Assembly: GCF_030506285.1 (NCBI RefSeq)
Contig: NZ_CP119422.1
Coordinates: 5,443,501-5,507,500, forward strand
Reading direction: 5' to 3'
DNA length: 64,000 nucleotides
From: Catalinimonas niigatensis
GTDB taxonomy: Bacteria > Bacteroidota > Bacteroidia > Cytophagales > Cyclobacteriaceae
Positions 20,001 to 26,282 of the stretch are shown one piece after another. The position numbers and the translations under genes were made by a program. Numbering within the stretch: the first letter of the stretch is position 1; the number at the start of each line of letters is the position of its first letter. Under the pieces are notes generated by a model. The model made no database searches, had not been told where the DNA came from, and was given only the letters and a program-made list of their open reading frames with translations.

Positions 20001-22479
20001 TATTGCGCCTGATGCAGGAGGTACATTTACTGCTCCCGCCGGATTGGTCATTGATCCCATTACAGGAGCGATTGATGCAGCAGCCAGTACGATAGGAGGA
20101 CCATATACTATAACATATACTGTGTCAAATGCAGCGGGATGTACAGCGAGTGCTACTTTTGATATGAGCATCAGTGATGTTTTACCTGCTCCGACAACGC
20201 TTGACATCAGCGCTCCTAATTGCAATGGATTTACAGCGACTTGGAGTGCAGTAGCAGGGGCAGTACAATACCGGATTGAAGTATCTGCTACTGACTTTAC
20301 GGAGACTCCTATAGAAAGCTATATGGTAGACGATACGGAATTGAGCTATGCATTTACGACGCTATCTTCCAGTGTCTTGAATTATGAAGTAAGGGTAGTA
20401 GCCATAGATGCCTGTGGCAATGATGGAGTGGTTTCTGCAGAAGTGGTAGCGCAGACTTCACCAGAAGCGGACTGTGGTTGTGGCTTTGAGAAGGCCAGAT
20501 TTGTCGTGTCTTCAGAAAATGTCAACTGTCCTGGCAGTGAAGATGGTGCGCTGATGATCTCTGTGAACCCTACAACTACTACGACGCCTACGCGTTTTGA
20601 ATATCGCTACGAAAGTGAGCAGGCTTCAATAGACTGGACAAACGGTGGTGGATTCCCTGGCCTGGTATTTCTGGCAGACGAACTGCCTGCAGGTGAATAT
20701 ACCGTCTCTATCCGGGATAAAAATGCGGAAGAGGGTTGTGAGGAAATCAAAACCTTTACCCGTACCATCAGAGTACAGAATGGGGCTACACTGACTACTT
20801 CGCCGGAAACCTGTACCGGAAGTGATGGAAAAATTACGATTAGTATACCTTCCAGCTGCTTATCAGAACAGATATATGAAATTATTGGTAGAAATGCTGA
20901 CACCGGTGAATCTATAACCTTCGAGGGAACTACTGCGGAAAATCTTGTGGCAGGAAGTTATGAGATCATCTTGAGGAATGATCTGGGAGAAGAACTGGAA
21001 GTGATGAATACTTCAGTCATCACCACCTGTAGCAATGGCGGAGGAGGTGAGCCGACCACGGCTTGTATCATTGATGGAAGAATCGTAAACGTACAGAGAA
21101 CTCCAGTAAATTGCGAAACCGGGGAAGGTGGCGTTTCATTGAGAGTAGAAGGTGACTTCAGCAACGAATATACCTTTACGCTCAACAGCCTGTCAGGCAT
21201 TGTTGACCGCGAAATTTCAACTGTCGGAACAGCCACATTTGGAAACCTGCCTTCAGGAAGTTATGAGTATACGGTTGTCGATGCTGGTGGCCTGAATAGC
21301 TGTAGAGCTTCTTTTGAAATCCGGGAAAATGCGGTAGAGATTGATCCAATCAACCCTCAGGATTTTATCTTGCCTGCCTGTGATGCAAGCGAACAGATAG
21401 CTACTTTGAATCTATCTTTCAGCACCTTGCCTTCTACCACGGATATGTATATAGTACAAGGGGCAGATACCATTAGCAGTTCTATTCTGGAAGTAGGAAC
21501 AAATAACACAGCAATAGAGGGGCTACCTACCGGAAATAGCTACGAAGTTGTATTACAACCGAGGGCTACCGAAGTAGATTTCTGTCCTGCTAAGCGTCAA
21601 TTTGATGTGCCTAATACAGGCATTGTAGCCATCAGCTTTGACCATACAAGTACAGATATTGTTTGCTTTGGCGATGGAGGAACCATCACGGTAAATAACA
21701 TCGTGGTGGCTGAAAATACGGAGTTTACCATCAATGTAATGAGTGTCAACCAGACACAGCCTTATGCCAGCCGTATCTTCTCAGCCATACCCAGCAGTTA
21801 TACCTTTGCCAATCTTGAAAAAGGGGATTATCGTGTACAGATCGTACAGCAGCAATCCAGCTGTGGACTGATCAGTACAGAAAGTTCGCCTACCTTTACG
21901 ATTGATGGAGCAAGCAAAGAACTTTCTGCGGCGGTTCCGGAAGTAGTACATGTGACGGTGAACGATCCTCTTGGTACGATCAAAGTGGATAGCATACAGG
22001 GTGGTGGTTTACCTTACGAAGTGAGGATAGCGGCCGATCCGAATGGTAGTACCACCGACTGGATAGAAGTAAGCAACAGCAATCCGGTAATCAATCCTTA
22101 CGCATATGAGTTCAGAGACCTTGAAATGGGTAATTACTTCATTGAAGTAAGAGATAAGTTCGGATGTTCCTTACTGTATGAAGTGGATATCCGCTATACC
22201 GAGGAACTGTATATTCCTAACATCATTACTCCCAATGGTGATGGTGACAATGATACTTTCCGTATCATCAACCTTGAGCTAAGCGGTGGGGACGTGGGTG
22301 CCAAAATGGTGATCAATAATCGTTGGGGAAAGGTCGTCTATCGCTCCGACAATTATAGCAATGATAAAGCGTGGGATGGAGGCGAGTTTGCAGATGGACT
22401 TTATTTCTACGAGCTTATCTTACCAAGTGGATCCAAATACGCCGGCTGGATAGAAGTCTGGAGAGGAAGAACTCCTTAA
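8086..22479 (+). CDS. Giant modular surface protein with type IX secretion (type B) C-terminal domain
   Basis: 4797 residues. Signal peptide 1-30 (ends TAHAQ); an N-terminal domain (31-155) like the preceding small protein; SprB-like and PKD-like modules (155-408); ten FN3 modules (409-1312) marked by VCDGF and SWDA; Ig-like module (to 1405); five Y/C modules (1405-1807); Ig-like modules and a PKD domain (1807-2149); six Y/C modules (2149-2650); SprB-like stretch (2739-3015); three FN3 (3016-3295); Ig-like; eight Y/C modules (3386-4030); one FN3; SprB-like modules (4131-4706); CHU_C-type sorting domain (4709-4797) with PNIITPNGDGDNDTF and NRWGKVVY. The last marks export by the type IX system and anchoring or release at the surface. 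Y/C modules carry paired cysteines (YC and GTCP), suggesting one disulfide each. Expected role is adhesion or motility-related surface structure; this is inference. Confidence 0.93.
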   Translation: MRVKMTKARILLSCMLGFSLCMLSLTAHAQWPTNANTVKAKTDEQCFNANDGILEFTFNDGVPPSAFNYRVQLYNFNTASYVYDDNNLVFLNVVPAPIISGNTLVFNNVIPGDLVLVLSNDDVSINVAYGVGYTGAPYSGMRIIAANEIIIDEPTLVTTGNDQCAAPYNGSIDATGAVSGGAVGGYEYSIDGGATYQPAAIFNNLMHGSYTLRVRDTNGCIKEEANIVVDDNRIAPTAGITPSPASVCIGEDLILNGNPTGGMGGFTHSWTGDTGPLSATNVVNPTFNVGTAGSYTLIYTVTDANGCTATSNISVTVNALPTAIDQTPEVCADIPGGTQATGVDLTALNALVDGGNGLTVRWYTDAGPSNLIATPASVTVNDGDDFFAEIEDGNGCTDVAMVTYSVVSAPLAPANLQTNNIVCDGFELSWDASATATSYRIEIDDDPAFGSIDAGGTQGGTTFVASGLSTGVNYNIRIVPINSCGDGTAATRTQSTTDVPAALANLASANPVCDGFDLSWDASLGAADYRVERDDDPTFASIDETILTGGATNHNFIGLALGTQYFYRVTPINSCGDGTADDGDETTTDVPAALANLASANPVCDGFDLSWDASATATSYRIEIDEDNLFGSPEVNLTQAGVTYTATGLALGTQYFYRVTPINSCGDGTADDGDETTTDVPAALANLASANPVCDGFDLSWDASATATSYRIEIDEDNLFGSPEVNLTQAGATYTATGLALGTQYFYRVTPINSCGDGTADDGDETTTDVPAALANLVSANPVCDGFDLSWDASLGAADYRVERDDDPTFASIDETILTGGATNHNFIGLALGTQYFYRVTPINSCGDGTADDGDETTTDVPAALANLVSANPVCDGFDLSWDVSLGAEDYLIEIDDDALFGTPEVNLTQAGVTYTAAGLSQGSLYHYRVTPRNTCGDGTAASGSISTIDVTPAPVNPVSSAETCDGFTASWNAVAGADSYLVEVSTDGFGTLTTSATPTANTVNISGLSINTIYEWRVTAINACGSSIPSASQTATTTDVPEQPTGLLSSAEVCDGFRADWTAALGAASYLVEVSNDNFVSTVATANPTAGTETATFTGLTQGTTYKWRVTAINSCGNSIASVEQNATTTTIPVALANLQISNVVCDGFDLSWDASVGATNYRVEISEDAGFVTHTVNTTQAGETYTASTLSIGTEYFYRITPINICGDGIADGSNVTTTDVPEQPTGLLSSAEVCDGFRADWTAALGAASYLVEVSNDNFVSTVATANPTAGTETATFTGLTQGTTYKWRVTAINSCGNSILSAEQSATTLTSPTVTDPAPQICSDAIGGNTASNVNLTIQEGAIDGNAGNTFVWYSNAAATVLVPDATNVSVTDGQRFYARVGTASCEVIASLTYTLNSLEDTSFDYVGSPYCQNDPANPIAQNVLTSGGTFSSTPGLVFANPATGEINLAASADGNYTITYTTGGTCPSSSTFDVVINPANDPTFSYANNTICQDAGTQPATTTQAGGTFSAMPAGLSIDAITGEIDPDPLASTPGTYTVTYAFGGSCPSSTTVNITITNAPDATFSYAVGPYCQSDTDPTPAFDPGTSAGTFSAPAGLIINATTGVIDLSASTPGNYTVTNTIAPSGTCAGSIETFFPVEILPTDDASFDYGQSAYCKDETNPSAQNVVTSGGNFSSTVGLVFANAGTGEIDLAASTAGTYTITYATLGACPASSTFDVTINTVDDPSFEYNPVGYCKDDINPTANVLGTPGGTFTSLTADIDNPFTGEINLANTDVGTHTITYTTTGTCSRSSTFDVEIFAVPTANNLSLEVCEDAEGSNSATVDLTALESAINGGAGLSFTWYDDAGLAPADEILTPNNYSVSNGTYYAVVSNGNCQSVATVTYTVRSWPALADLTPEVCETTAGSGIATVSLSALEASMGAMGLSFNWYTDAAMTIPVSPGSVSVSHGDDFFARATDGTCSNTASVTFTVNTLPTVSFSGFTSPYCETDGLVVLTGTPLNGIFTGPGIADNGDGTANFDPSAAGEGTHMITYSFTDVNGCTAQSSQTVVVNDCTLPLNANFIADVTNVCVGQTVTFTDQSFGHNPALNAWDFLGAATAVEIDPGTYQVTYGAPGTYDVSLIVSDGVDFNTKNEFPYITVNPADDSGFNYASTDYCPGDPNPTPILSDVLNSGTFTASPAGLVIDANDGTIDIAASIAGPYTIRYTTQGACPTFTEISININPAEDPSFTYANSTYCQSDPVNPTAMITGGAGAFDAVAGIVWADATTGIIDLAASTVGPHTVTYRTSGPCPATATFDITIEAAPDATFSYALGSFCQTAGTQTPNLGFQTGGQFTSSDPVNFPVDLNTGEIDPAVGNVGDTYTISYQIIGASCSDTKTFDVTITGAPDAYFYYDDGTPDGTSSFCKNETNPILVFGPGATPGVFSSAPVGLALAADGSIDLAASTAGITYTVTNTISSVGACAAVTHSVLVEIRAQEDAGFAYAEPSYCINETTNPLPTVTGTTNGIFASSDPGLVVNASTGTIDLAASSVGGPYTITYTTQGSCFDSQSVQVTLTDAEDASFNYGIVTEFCKTGTSPAATITGVGGGEFSTNDPDLIIDISSGVIDFDASTVVEGDYVITYTTPGTTPALCEANSTITITIFAQPSTAVAGPIPVDTSCEYVYTLDAEAPAVGTGMWTVVTPTGTEIVNFSDANDPKATVTVSDFGPYQFRWTVSNGSCSSSDVIQVEFYEPIDFGFFGRTNANCTATPGGRWIINPAVVGGSGSFSFAWKNSEGIAFDNDRSLNNIDDAGGIGTNPGVPGGIYIATVTDDVTGCESSKAIYVTNSVIDTDVSIVGTSSSCNVSGTGNGQIDISYLTGTGPYRVAVHNEDGSEAKAPANFPAGTLTDQITGLSGGIYYVEVQDQGSGCSHGERITIAEADPLEIDNVMVSAASCFGVADGSITMDVSGGTGTYTFSWKDDATDLEVSDQKDPSGLAAGTYYVEVTDALVAGCVYTSEDFIIIEPAPETAPVLNAATAIGCNAFTINWSNESVLEYDVQISELADFSSAVVTYNITDGSTSFIVNTGLSASTTYHYRVRAHKSCDWTAFSTAASVSTTAPPVPVAIAASSVFCDAFTANWNNVSGALGYEIDVATTNTFDPLTFVPGYEDRAVPGNSISVSGLTVGNTYHYRVKAETACGWSVVDSNVITVPLGGGPGTPNITTIDNASCNGFDVRWNLLPNASGYTVQVDNDADFSSIEASNAVGGSSNMVSFSSLVPNTAYHIRVIAQNACGTEISSAINFSTAALPLVFDQTRDVCSDVAGGNSASNVNLVDLQSAIDNNAGLAFAWFTDLAMTPADEILDPTSVDITGGGSIFYARVGSGNCTNIASVTYTVLPLENASFSYAGSPYCQYASNVTPTISGDAGTFSSTAGLVFADANTGEIDLTASGPGTYTITYTTSGSVTCFAVSTQDITIDAASDPSFSYASGTFCPDAGLQLPIVNETGGTFTAGSGLVIDAATGEIDPLTSTAGAYTVTYGFVGTCPSSATFDVTITGTPDATFTYAQTAYCLTDVDPTPTFASGASAGVFSAPAGLIIDPNSGVIDVDASAIGSYLVTNTIPGVGLCTEVSHDFTVEILAPDNASFSYSQAAYCQDEGNPVAIVSGTTGGIFSSASGLVFADASTGEINLAGSTPGTYLITYTTLGTCNAVSTQDITINAVPDPSFNYASATFCPDAGIQSPVFNAGGTFTSIPTGLMLDGTTGEIDPLASTAGTYTITYEIGGACIRSSDVNVTITGTPDATFTYAQTAYCLTDVDPTPTFASGASAGVFSAPAGLIIDPNSGVIDVDASAIGSYLVTNTIPGVGLCTEVSHDFTVEILAPDNASFSYSQAAYCQDEGNPVAIVSGTTGGIFSSASGLVFADASTGEINLAGSTPGTYLITYTTLGTCSSNSDVNVTINPLPNAVFSYATPSLCQGPSLVTPTIAPDAGGTFTAPAGLVIDPITGAIDAAASTIGGPYTITYTVSNAAGCTASATFDMSISDVLPAPTTLDISAPNCNGFTATWSAVAGAVQYRIEVSATDFTETPIESYMVDDTELSYAFTTLSSSVLNYEVRVVAIDACGNDGVVSAEVVAQTSPEADCGCGFEKARFVVSSENVNCPGSEDGALMISVNPTTTTTPTRFEYRYESEQASIDWTNGGGFPGLVFLADELPAGEYTVSIRDKNAEEGCEEIKTFTRTIRVQNGATLTTSPETCTGSDGKITISIPSSCLSEQIYEIIGRNADTGESITFEGTTAENLVAGSYEIILRNDLGEELEVMNTSVITTCSNGGGGEPTTACIIDGRIVNVQRTPVNCETGEGGVSLRVEGDFSNEYTFTLNSLSGIVDREISTVGTATFGNLPSGSYEYTVVDAGGLNSCRASFEIRENAVEIDPINPQDFILPACDASEQIATLNLSFSTLPSTTDMYIVQGADTISSSILEVGTNNTAIEGLPTGNSYEVVLQPRATEVDFCPAKRQFDVPNTGIVAISFDHTSTDIVCFGDGGTITVNNIVVAENTEFTINVMSVNQTQPYASRIFSAIPSSYTFANLEKGDYRVQIVQQQSSCGLISTESSPTFTIDGASKELSAAVPEVVHVTVNDPLGTIKVDSIQGGGLPYEVRIAADPNGSTTDWIEVSNSNPVINPYAYEFRDLEMGNYFIEVRDKFGCSLLYEVDIRYTEELYIPNIITPNGDGDNDTFRIINLELSGGDVGAKMVINNRWGKVVYRSDNYSNDKAWDGGEFADGLYFYELILPSGSKYAGWIEVWRGRTP
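9571..10930 (+). repeat. Five tandem FN3-encoding DNA repeats of 270-273 bp
   Basis: Units start at 9571, 9844, 10114, 10384 and 10657 with the same word (actaccgatgtaccggcagc). Units 2 and 3 are nearly identical to each other (ATATSY type); units 1 and 4 share a different, almost identical core (LGAADY type); unit 5 is more diverged. The order is therefore A-B-B-A-C inside the giant gene. Confidence 0.9.
11193..11441 (+). repeat. First copy of a 249-bp identical repeat
   Basis: Identical base for base to 11739-11987 (offset 546 bp = 182 codons), and covers almost one FN3 module of the giant protein. One other FN3 module lies between the copies. Confidence 0.9.
11739..11987 (+). repeat. Second copy of the 249-bp identical repeat
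   Basis: Partner of 11193-11441; the copies diverge at a single C/T difference just after the repeat (11442 versus 11988) and then further on. Confidence 0.9.
18718..19173 (+). repeat. First copy of a 456-bp identical repeat
   Basis: Identical by eye to 19441-19896 (offset 723 bp = 241 codons). It encodes two consecutive Y/C modules (starting TFTYAQTAYCL and SFSYSQAAYCQ). Confidence 0.9.
19441..19896 (+). repeat. Second copy of the 456-bp identical repeat
   Basis: Partner of 18718-19173. Identity at synonymous sites shows a very recent in-frame duplication or gene conversion. Confidence 0.9.
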
Positions 22480-22498
22480 CAGCCATATACCATAACAA

Positions 22499-22535
22499 AA
22501 AGGCTGTCATCCGCTTGGATGACAGCCTTTATTTT
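22499..22535. terminator. Bidirectional terminator between the giant gene and osmC
   Basis: A 14-bp perfect stem (22499-22512 with 22517-22530, loop GCTT) with T-rich sequence on the plus side and an A run on the other side. It sits between two converging genes. Confidence 0.9.
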
Positions 22536-22557
22536 TACGCATCTTTTTGGATTATGC

Positions 22558-22983
22558 TTAGACTAGTTTAGCTTCCAATTCTATATTGGTTGCAGATAAA
22601 GCTTTGGAGATCGGGCAATTCTTTTTGGCACCCTCTGCATGCTTGTCAAAATCTTCCTGGCTGATGTCAGGAATTTTAGCTTGTGTGATCAGCTTAATCT
22701 TACTGATAGAGAATCCTCCATCATTTTTTACCAGGCTTACCTGAGCTTCTGTTTTCACACTTTCTGGTGAAAAACCATCCCCTTCAAGGGCAGCAGAGAG
22801 TGCCATGCTGAAACAAGCGGCATGCGCTGCAGCGACAAGTTCTTCAGGATTGGTGCCGGTGCCTTCTTCAAAGCGGGACTGAAAACTATATTTCCCTTCA
22901 AAAGCGCCGCTTCCCAGAGACAAATTTCCATTTCCTCCTTTTAGTCCGCCTTTCCATTCTGCATTTGCTTTTCTTAGTGCCAT
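22558..22983 (-). CDS. osmC: OsmC-type peroxiredoxin
   Basis: Thiol peroxidase that reduces organic hydroperoxides. The redox cysteines are Cys57 in [11 protein letters not shown] and Cys123 in KNCPISKAL, with the conserved [17 protein letters not shown] block. The sequence follows the OsmC subfamily (as in E. coli OsmC) more than the Ohr one. 141 residues is the normal length. Transcribed alone toward the giant gene and stopped by the shared bidirectional terminator. Its start at 22983 faces away from the GNAT-nitrilase gene at 23105, leaving a shared 121-base divergent promoter region. Confidence 0.95.
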   Translation of the reverse strand: MALRKANAEWKGGLKGGNGNLSLGSGAFEGKYSFQSRFEEGTGTNPEELVAAAHAACFSMALSAALEGDGFSPESVKTEAQVSLVKNDGGFSISKIKLITQAKIPDISQEDFDKHAEGAKKNCPISKALSATNIELEAKLV

Positions 22984-23104
22984 GTATGTAATGTATTATA
23001 GTGAAAAAATAGTACTTTCATGAAACGACTTGGCTTGGTAAAGGTTAATAATAAAACCAAATTGCATTATTATTTTGTTGAGTAGTGAATTTATTTAAAT
23101 TAAT

Positions 23105-24706
23105 ATGGATAAAAAAGAAATTGTTGAACATCATCGCCTCAAGCTACGTCAGATTCGCCTGAGTGATTATGAAGACATCAAAGAAATTATGAAAATTGTC
23201 TATGCCCAGGCAGGAGGGGCATGGACGAAGAGAGAGTTTAAAAATCAGCTTAAAGCTTTTCCCGAAGGTCAGATATGCATAGAGGTAGACGAGAAGGTAG
23301 TGGCAGGAGCACTGAGTATCATTGTAGATTACAGAAAGTTTGGGGACAGTCACACCTATGACGAGATTACCGGCTACGGTAAATTTGATACCCATGATTA
23401 TAATGGAGATACGCTTTATGGTACTGATGTGTTTGTGCATCCTGAATACCGTGACATGCGCCTGGGGCGCCGACTGTATGACGCTCGGAAAGAACTTTGT
23501 GAAAACCTTAACTTAAGAGCAATTATCGCCGGAGGCCGTATTCCCGGCTACAAAAAATACCGGGATGAGATGACTCCCAAGCAATACATTGAGGAAGTAA
23601 AAAATAAAGAGATTTATGATCCGGTATTGGGCTTTCAGTTGGCTAATGACTTCCACGTGCGTAAAATAATCCCCAAATATTCGGATGAAGATATAGCTTC
23701 CCATTATTACGCGACTTTGCTTGAGTGGATTAATGTGTACTATGATGAATCAGAAAAGCTGATTGGCGGAACCAAATCCGTAGTAAGGGTAGGGGCTGTA
23801 CAATGGCAGATGCGCCGGGTAGTGTCGCTTGAAGATTTATTGCACCAGATGGAATTTTTTGTAGATACGGTTTCCAGTTACAATGCTGACTTTGTCATGT
23901 TTCCCGAGTTCTTCAACGCACCGCTTATGGCCATGTTTAAGGATGTGGATGCCAGCGAAGCTGTACGTATGCTGGCAGATTATACTGAGAGTATCAAGGA
24001 TAAAATGCAGGAACTGGCGATCTCCTACAATATTAATATCATTGCCGGGTCTATGCCGGTATACGAAGATCACAAGCTCTACAATGTCAGCTTTCTGCTT
24101 CACCGGGATGGTAATGTAGATGCGCAGTACAAGCTGCATATTACACCTGACGAACAAAGTTACTGGGGATTGCAAGGTGGCGACGAGGTAAAAGTCTTCA
24201 ACACCGATGCCGGCAGAATCGGGATACTCATCTGCTATGATGTTGAGTTTCCGGAGCTGAGTCGTATCCTGGCCGATCAGAAAATGGATATACTATTTGT
24301 ACCCTATTGGACAGATACTAAAAATGCTTACTTGCGGGTGAGAAGATGCGCTCAGGCACGTGCCATTGAAAATGAATGTTATGTAGTTGTCTCCGGTAGC
24401 GTAGGTAACCTTCCCCGGGTAGAGAATATGGATATTCAGTATTCTCAGTCGGCAGTATTCTCCCCTTCTGACTTTTCATTTCCGCATGATGCTATCGTTG
24501 CTGAAGCGACACCAAACACAGAAACTACTTTGGTTTCTGACCTGGACCTGGAGCTTCTCAAAAAACTGCGGACTCAGGGAAGTGTGCGTAACCTACAGCA
24601 ACGTCGCAAAGACATTTATGAGGTAGTGATGAAAAAGAAGAAGAAAAAGAAAGAAGCAACTCCTGAGCCTGAAAAAATAGACGAGGAAGTGAAGGTAAGC
24701 CTGTAA
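23105..24706 (+). CDS. GNAT acetyltransferase fused to a carbon-nitrogen hydrolase
   Basis: Two-domain protein of 533 residues. The N-terminal GNAT domain (about 10-200) has the acetyl-CoA loop VHPEYRDMRLGRRLY. The C-terminal nitrilase-superfamily domain (about 225-490) carries the full catalytic triad: Glu268 (FVMFPEFF), Lys343 (QYKLHITPDE) and Cys377 (ILICYDVEFPE). Such domains hydrolyse or transfer amides, and this fusion is a known architecture in Bacteroidota; its substrate is not established here. The chain ends in a strongly basic run of lysines (509-516) and then an acidic tail, which is unusual and may bind nucleic acid or be a simple low-complexity extension. Cytoplasmic, apparently monocistronic, followed by a palindromic terminator. 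Confidence 0.93.
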   Translation: MDKKEIVEHHRLKLRQIRLSDYEDIKEIMKIVYAQAGGAWTKREFKNQLKAFPEGQICIEVDEKVVAGALSIIVDYRKFGDSHTYDEITGYGKFDTHDYNGDTLYGTDVFVHPEYRDMRLGRRLYDARKELCENLNLRAIIAGGRIPGYKKYRDEMTPKQYIEEVKNKEIYDPVLGFQLANDFHVRKIIPKYSDEDIASHYYATLLEWINVYYDESEKLIGGTKSVVRVGAVQWQMRRVVSLEDLLHQMEFFVDTVSSYNADFVMFPEFFNAPLMAMFKDVDASEAVRMLADYTESIKDKMQELAISYNINIIAGSMPVYEDHKLYNVSFLLHRDGNVDAQYKLHITPDEQSYWGLQGGDEVKVFNTDAGRIGILICYDVEFPELSRILADQKMDILFVPYWTDTKNAYLRVRRCAQARAIENECYVVVSGSVGNLPRVENMDIQYSQSAVFSPSDFSFPHDAIVAEATPNTETTLVSDLDLELLKKLRTQGSVRNLQQRRKDIYEVVMKKKKKKKEATPEPEKIDEEVKVSL

Positions 24707-24728
24707 AGTAATCAAGTAAAAGTAATAA

Positions 24729-24754
24729 AAAAGCCAGCTGATCAGCTGGCTTTT
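24729..24754. terminator. Bidirectional palindromic terminator
   Basis: Perfect 26-bp palindrome centred on 24741/24742 (AAAAGCCAGC arm, TTTT tail) in the 52-base gap between two converging genes; can serve both strands. Confidence 0.85.
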
Positions 24755-24758
24755 CTAC

Positions 24759-25775
24759 TTAAGAGAGTTGACTAACAAAAGCCAGAGTATCCACTCCATC
24801 AGCATAATCCCAAAGCTCAGGTTGTTGTGCATAGCCCAAAGGCAGGCTATTCTCTACCCAACTATCTCTGGATACGATGCACTGTATCTTATTTTTACGT
24901 TGCTCAAGCTGAGCTTTTAAGTCAGCTACATTCTGGTACTTTTCGTAATACACCATTGAAATAGGAGAGACCAGTTGATCACTTTCTCTAAGCAAAGCAA
25001 AGCCTGTATCCAGATGAGGCTCTTTGTTTACCAAAAGTATAGACTTGTTATAGTCATAGTTGTTATTGTACTTATGGTGATGGATAAGTAAATGGTAAGG
25101 CTGCCAGGCGTCCAGCAGAAGCTTGAAATCATAATGCTCAGGTACATAGAGTTTTGCTACATTTCTGCAACCCAACCCAAAGTATTGAAAAATATCATCT
25201 CCGAGAGCCTGTAATTCTTCTTCTGTCTCCTGCCCATCCAATACGGCTACAGAAGTACGGTTGTGGCGGATGATATGGGGCATCTTGGCAAAGTAGTACT
25301 CAAAATACCGGGAAGAATTGTCACTTCCAGTAGCGATCATGGCATCCGCTTCATTGAGTCTATCCTGAAACTGTATCTGCTCTTTAAACCAGGGCTCAAT
25401 ATCTGTAAGAATATCAGCAATATGTTTGAGCAGAAAACTATCTTGCGAGCTAAGTTTGGCTAGTAATTTATGTCCGCTGATGAGCACCGTCAGGAAATCA
25501 TGAAAACCCACCAGTGGAATGTTTCCTGCCATGACCATGCCTACTTTTTTTGCCTTTTGTGGTTGGGAGGGTAGATCTTTCGTCCACACTTTCAGCTTGT
25601 TTTCATCCAGATAACGTTGTACCCCCTCCAGAGCCAATCCAATATTCTTATCTGTAAACCAACTATTTTCATTTTTAGCACGCTGATACATATACTCTCT
25701 TTCTTCTTTGGATAAATTTTTGAGTATTTGTCCAACAGTCGCAAAAGCTTTAATTCTATCTTCCAGTTTGATCAT
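24759..25775 (-). CDS. LuxC-family acyl-CoA reductase
   Basis: 338 residues of the aldehyde-dehydrogenase-like LuxC family, which reduces fatty acyl-CoA or acyl-enzyme to aldehyde using NADPH. Visible marks are VGMVMAGNIPLVGFHDFL (78-95, nucleotide-binding segment) and the candidate catalytic Cys203 in YFGLGCRNVAKLYVP. There are no luxD or luxE genes, so bioluminescence is not implied; in Bacteroidota this protein is commonly found beside a ferredoxin gene, as here (divergent at 25876). The physiological substrate is unknown. Monocistronic, terminated by the palindrome at 24729-24754. Confidence 0.88.
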   Translation of the reverse strand: MIKLEDRIKAFATVGQILKNLSKEEREYMYQRAKNENSWFTDKNIGLALEGVQRYLDENKLKVWTKDLPSQPQKAKKVGMVMAGNIPLVGFHDFLTVLISGHKLLAKLSSQDSFLLKHIADILTDIEPWFKEQIQFQDRLNEADAMIATGSDNSSRYFEYYFAKMPHIIRHNRTSVAVLDGQETEEELQALGDDIFQYFGLGCRNVAKLYVPEHYDFKLLLDAWQPYHLLIHHHKYNNNYDYNKSILLVNKEPHLDTGFALLRESDQLVSPISMVYYEKYQNVADLKAQLEQRKNKIQCIVSRDSWVENSLPLGYAQQPELWDYADGVDTLAFVSQLS

Positions 25776-25875
25776 TTTTCAAGTAATCCGTCAAATGATT
25801 GTAAAATAAACTAATGATTATTTAATTCGTTAATTAATTGAGTAAAAATTAAGCAACTAAATATCGAAAGCTGAT

Positions 25876-26223
25876 ATGGCAATAATGATTACCGATGAAT
25901 GCATCAACTGTGGTGCATGCGAACCGGAATGCCCAAATACTGCAATATATGAAGGTGGGGTAGAATGGTCATGGGCAGATGGTACTGACCTTAGCGAAGT
26001 AGAACTGGATGATGGTAGCGTAGTGAATGCTACTGAAGAGCAGGAACCCGTTTCCGATGAATTCTACTATATAGTTACCGGAAAATGTACGGAGTGTATG
26101 GGTTTTCACGAAGAACCTCAGTGCGCTGCTGTTTGTCCGGTAGATTGTTGTGTGGAAGATCCTGATGCCCGTGAGTCAGAGGAAGAACTACTGGGCAAAA
26201 AAGCCTGGATGCATAATGAATAA
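25876..26223 (+). CDS. YfhL-like ferredoxin with two 4Fe-4S clusters
   Basis: First cluster motif [12 protein letters not shown] uses Cys9, Cys12, Cys15 and Cys19. The second has the atypical spacing [22 protein letters not shown] (C-x2-C-x8-C-x3-C), the hallmark of the YfhL/Allochromatium-type ferredoxins with low potential. Between them lies an acidic insertion (about residues 31-60, rich in D and E) that ordinary YfhL proteins lack. Length 115. It diverges from the acyl-CoA reductase across a 100-base gap and may deliver electrons in the same process. A convergent hairpin separates it from the DUF58 gene. Confidence 0.92.
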   Translation: MAIMITDECINCGACEPECPNTAIYEGGVEWSWADGTDLSEVELDDGSVVNATEEQEPVSDEFYYIVTGKCTECMGFHEEPQCAAVCPVDCCVEDPDARESEEELLGKKAWMHNE

Positions 26224-26282
26224 GTTGAAAGTTATAGGTTAAAAGTTGGTAAGTGTAAACTTAAAACTTTTAACCTTCAACT
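26223..26282. terminator. Imperfect inverted repeat between converging genes, probable bidirectional terminator
   Basis: AGTTGAA (26223-26229) plus GGTTAAAAGTT (26237-26247) pair with AACTTTTAACC (26265-26275) plus TTCAACT (26276-26282); a 7-base bulge interrupts one arm. Both stop codons overlap the outer arms. Confidence 0.5.

Noticed and set aside
11281-20225. Several open frames of 60-125 codons on the minus strand inside the giant gene
   Set aside because: They mirror repeated coding sequence of the plus strand and have no leader, ribosome site or domain.
24759-25775. Bioluminescence (lux) operon
   Set aside because: Only a LuxC-like reductase is present; luxA, B, D and E are absent, and such lone reductases are common in Bacteroidota.
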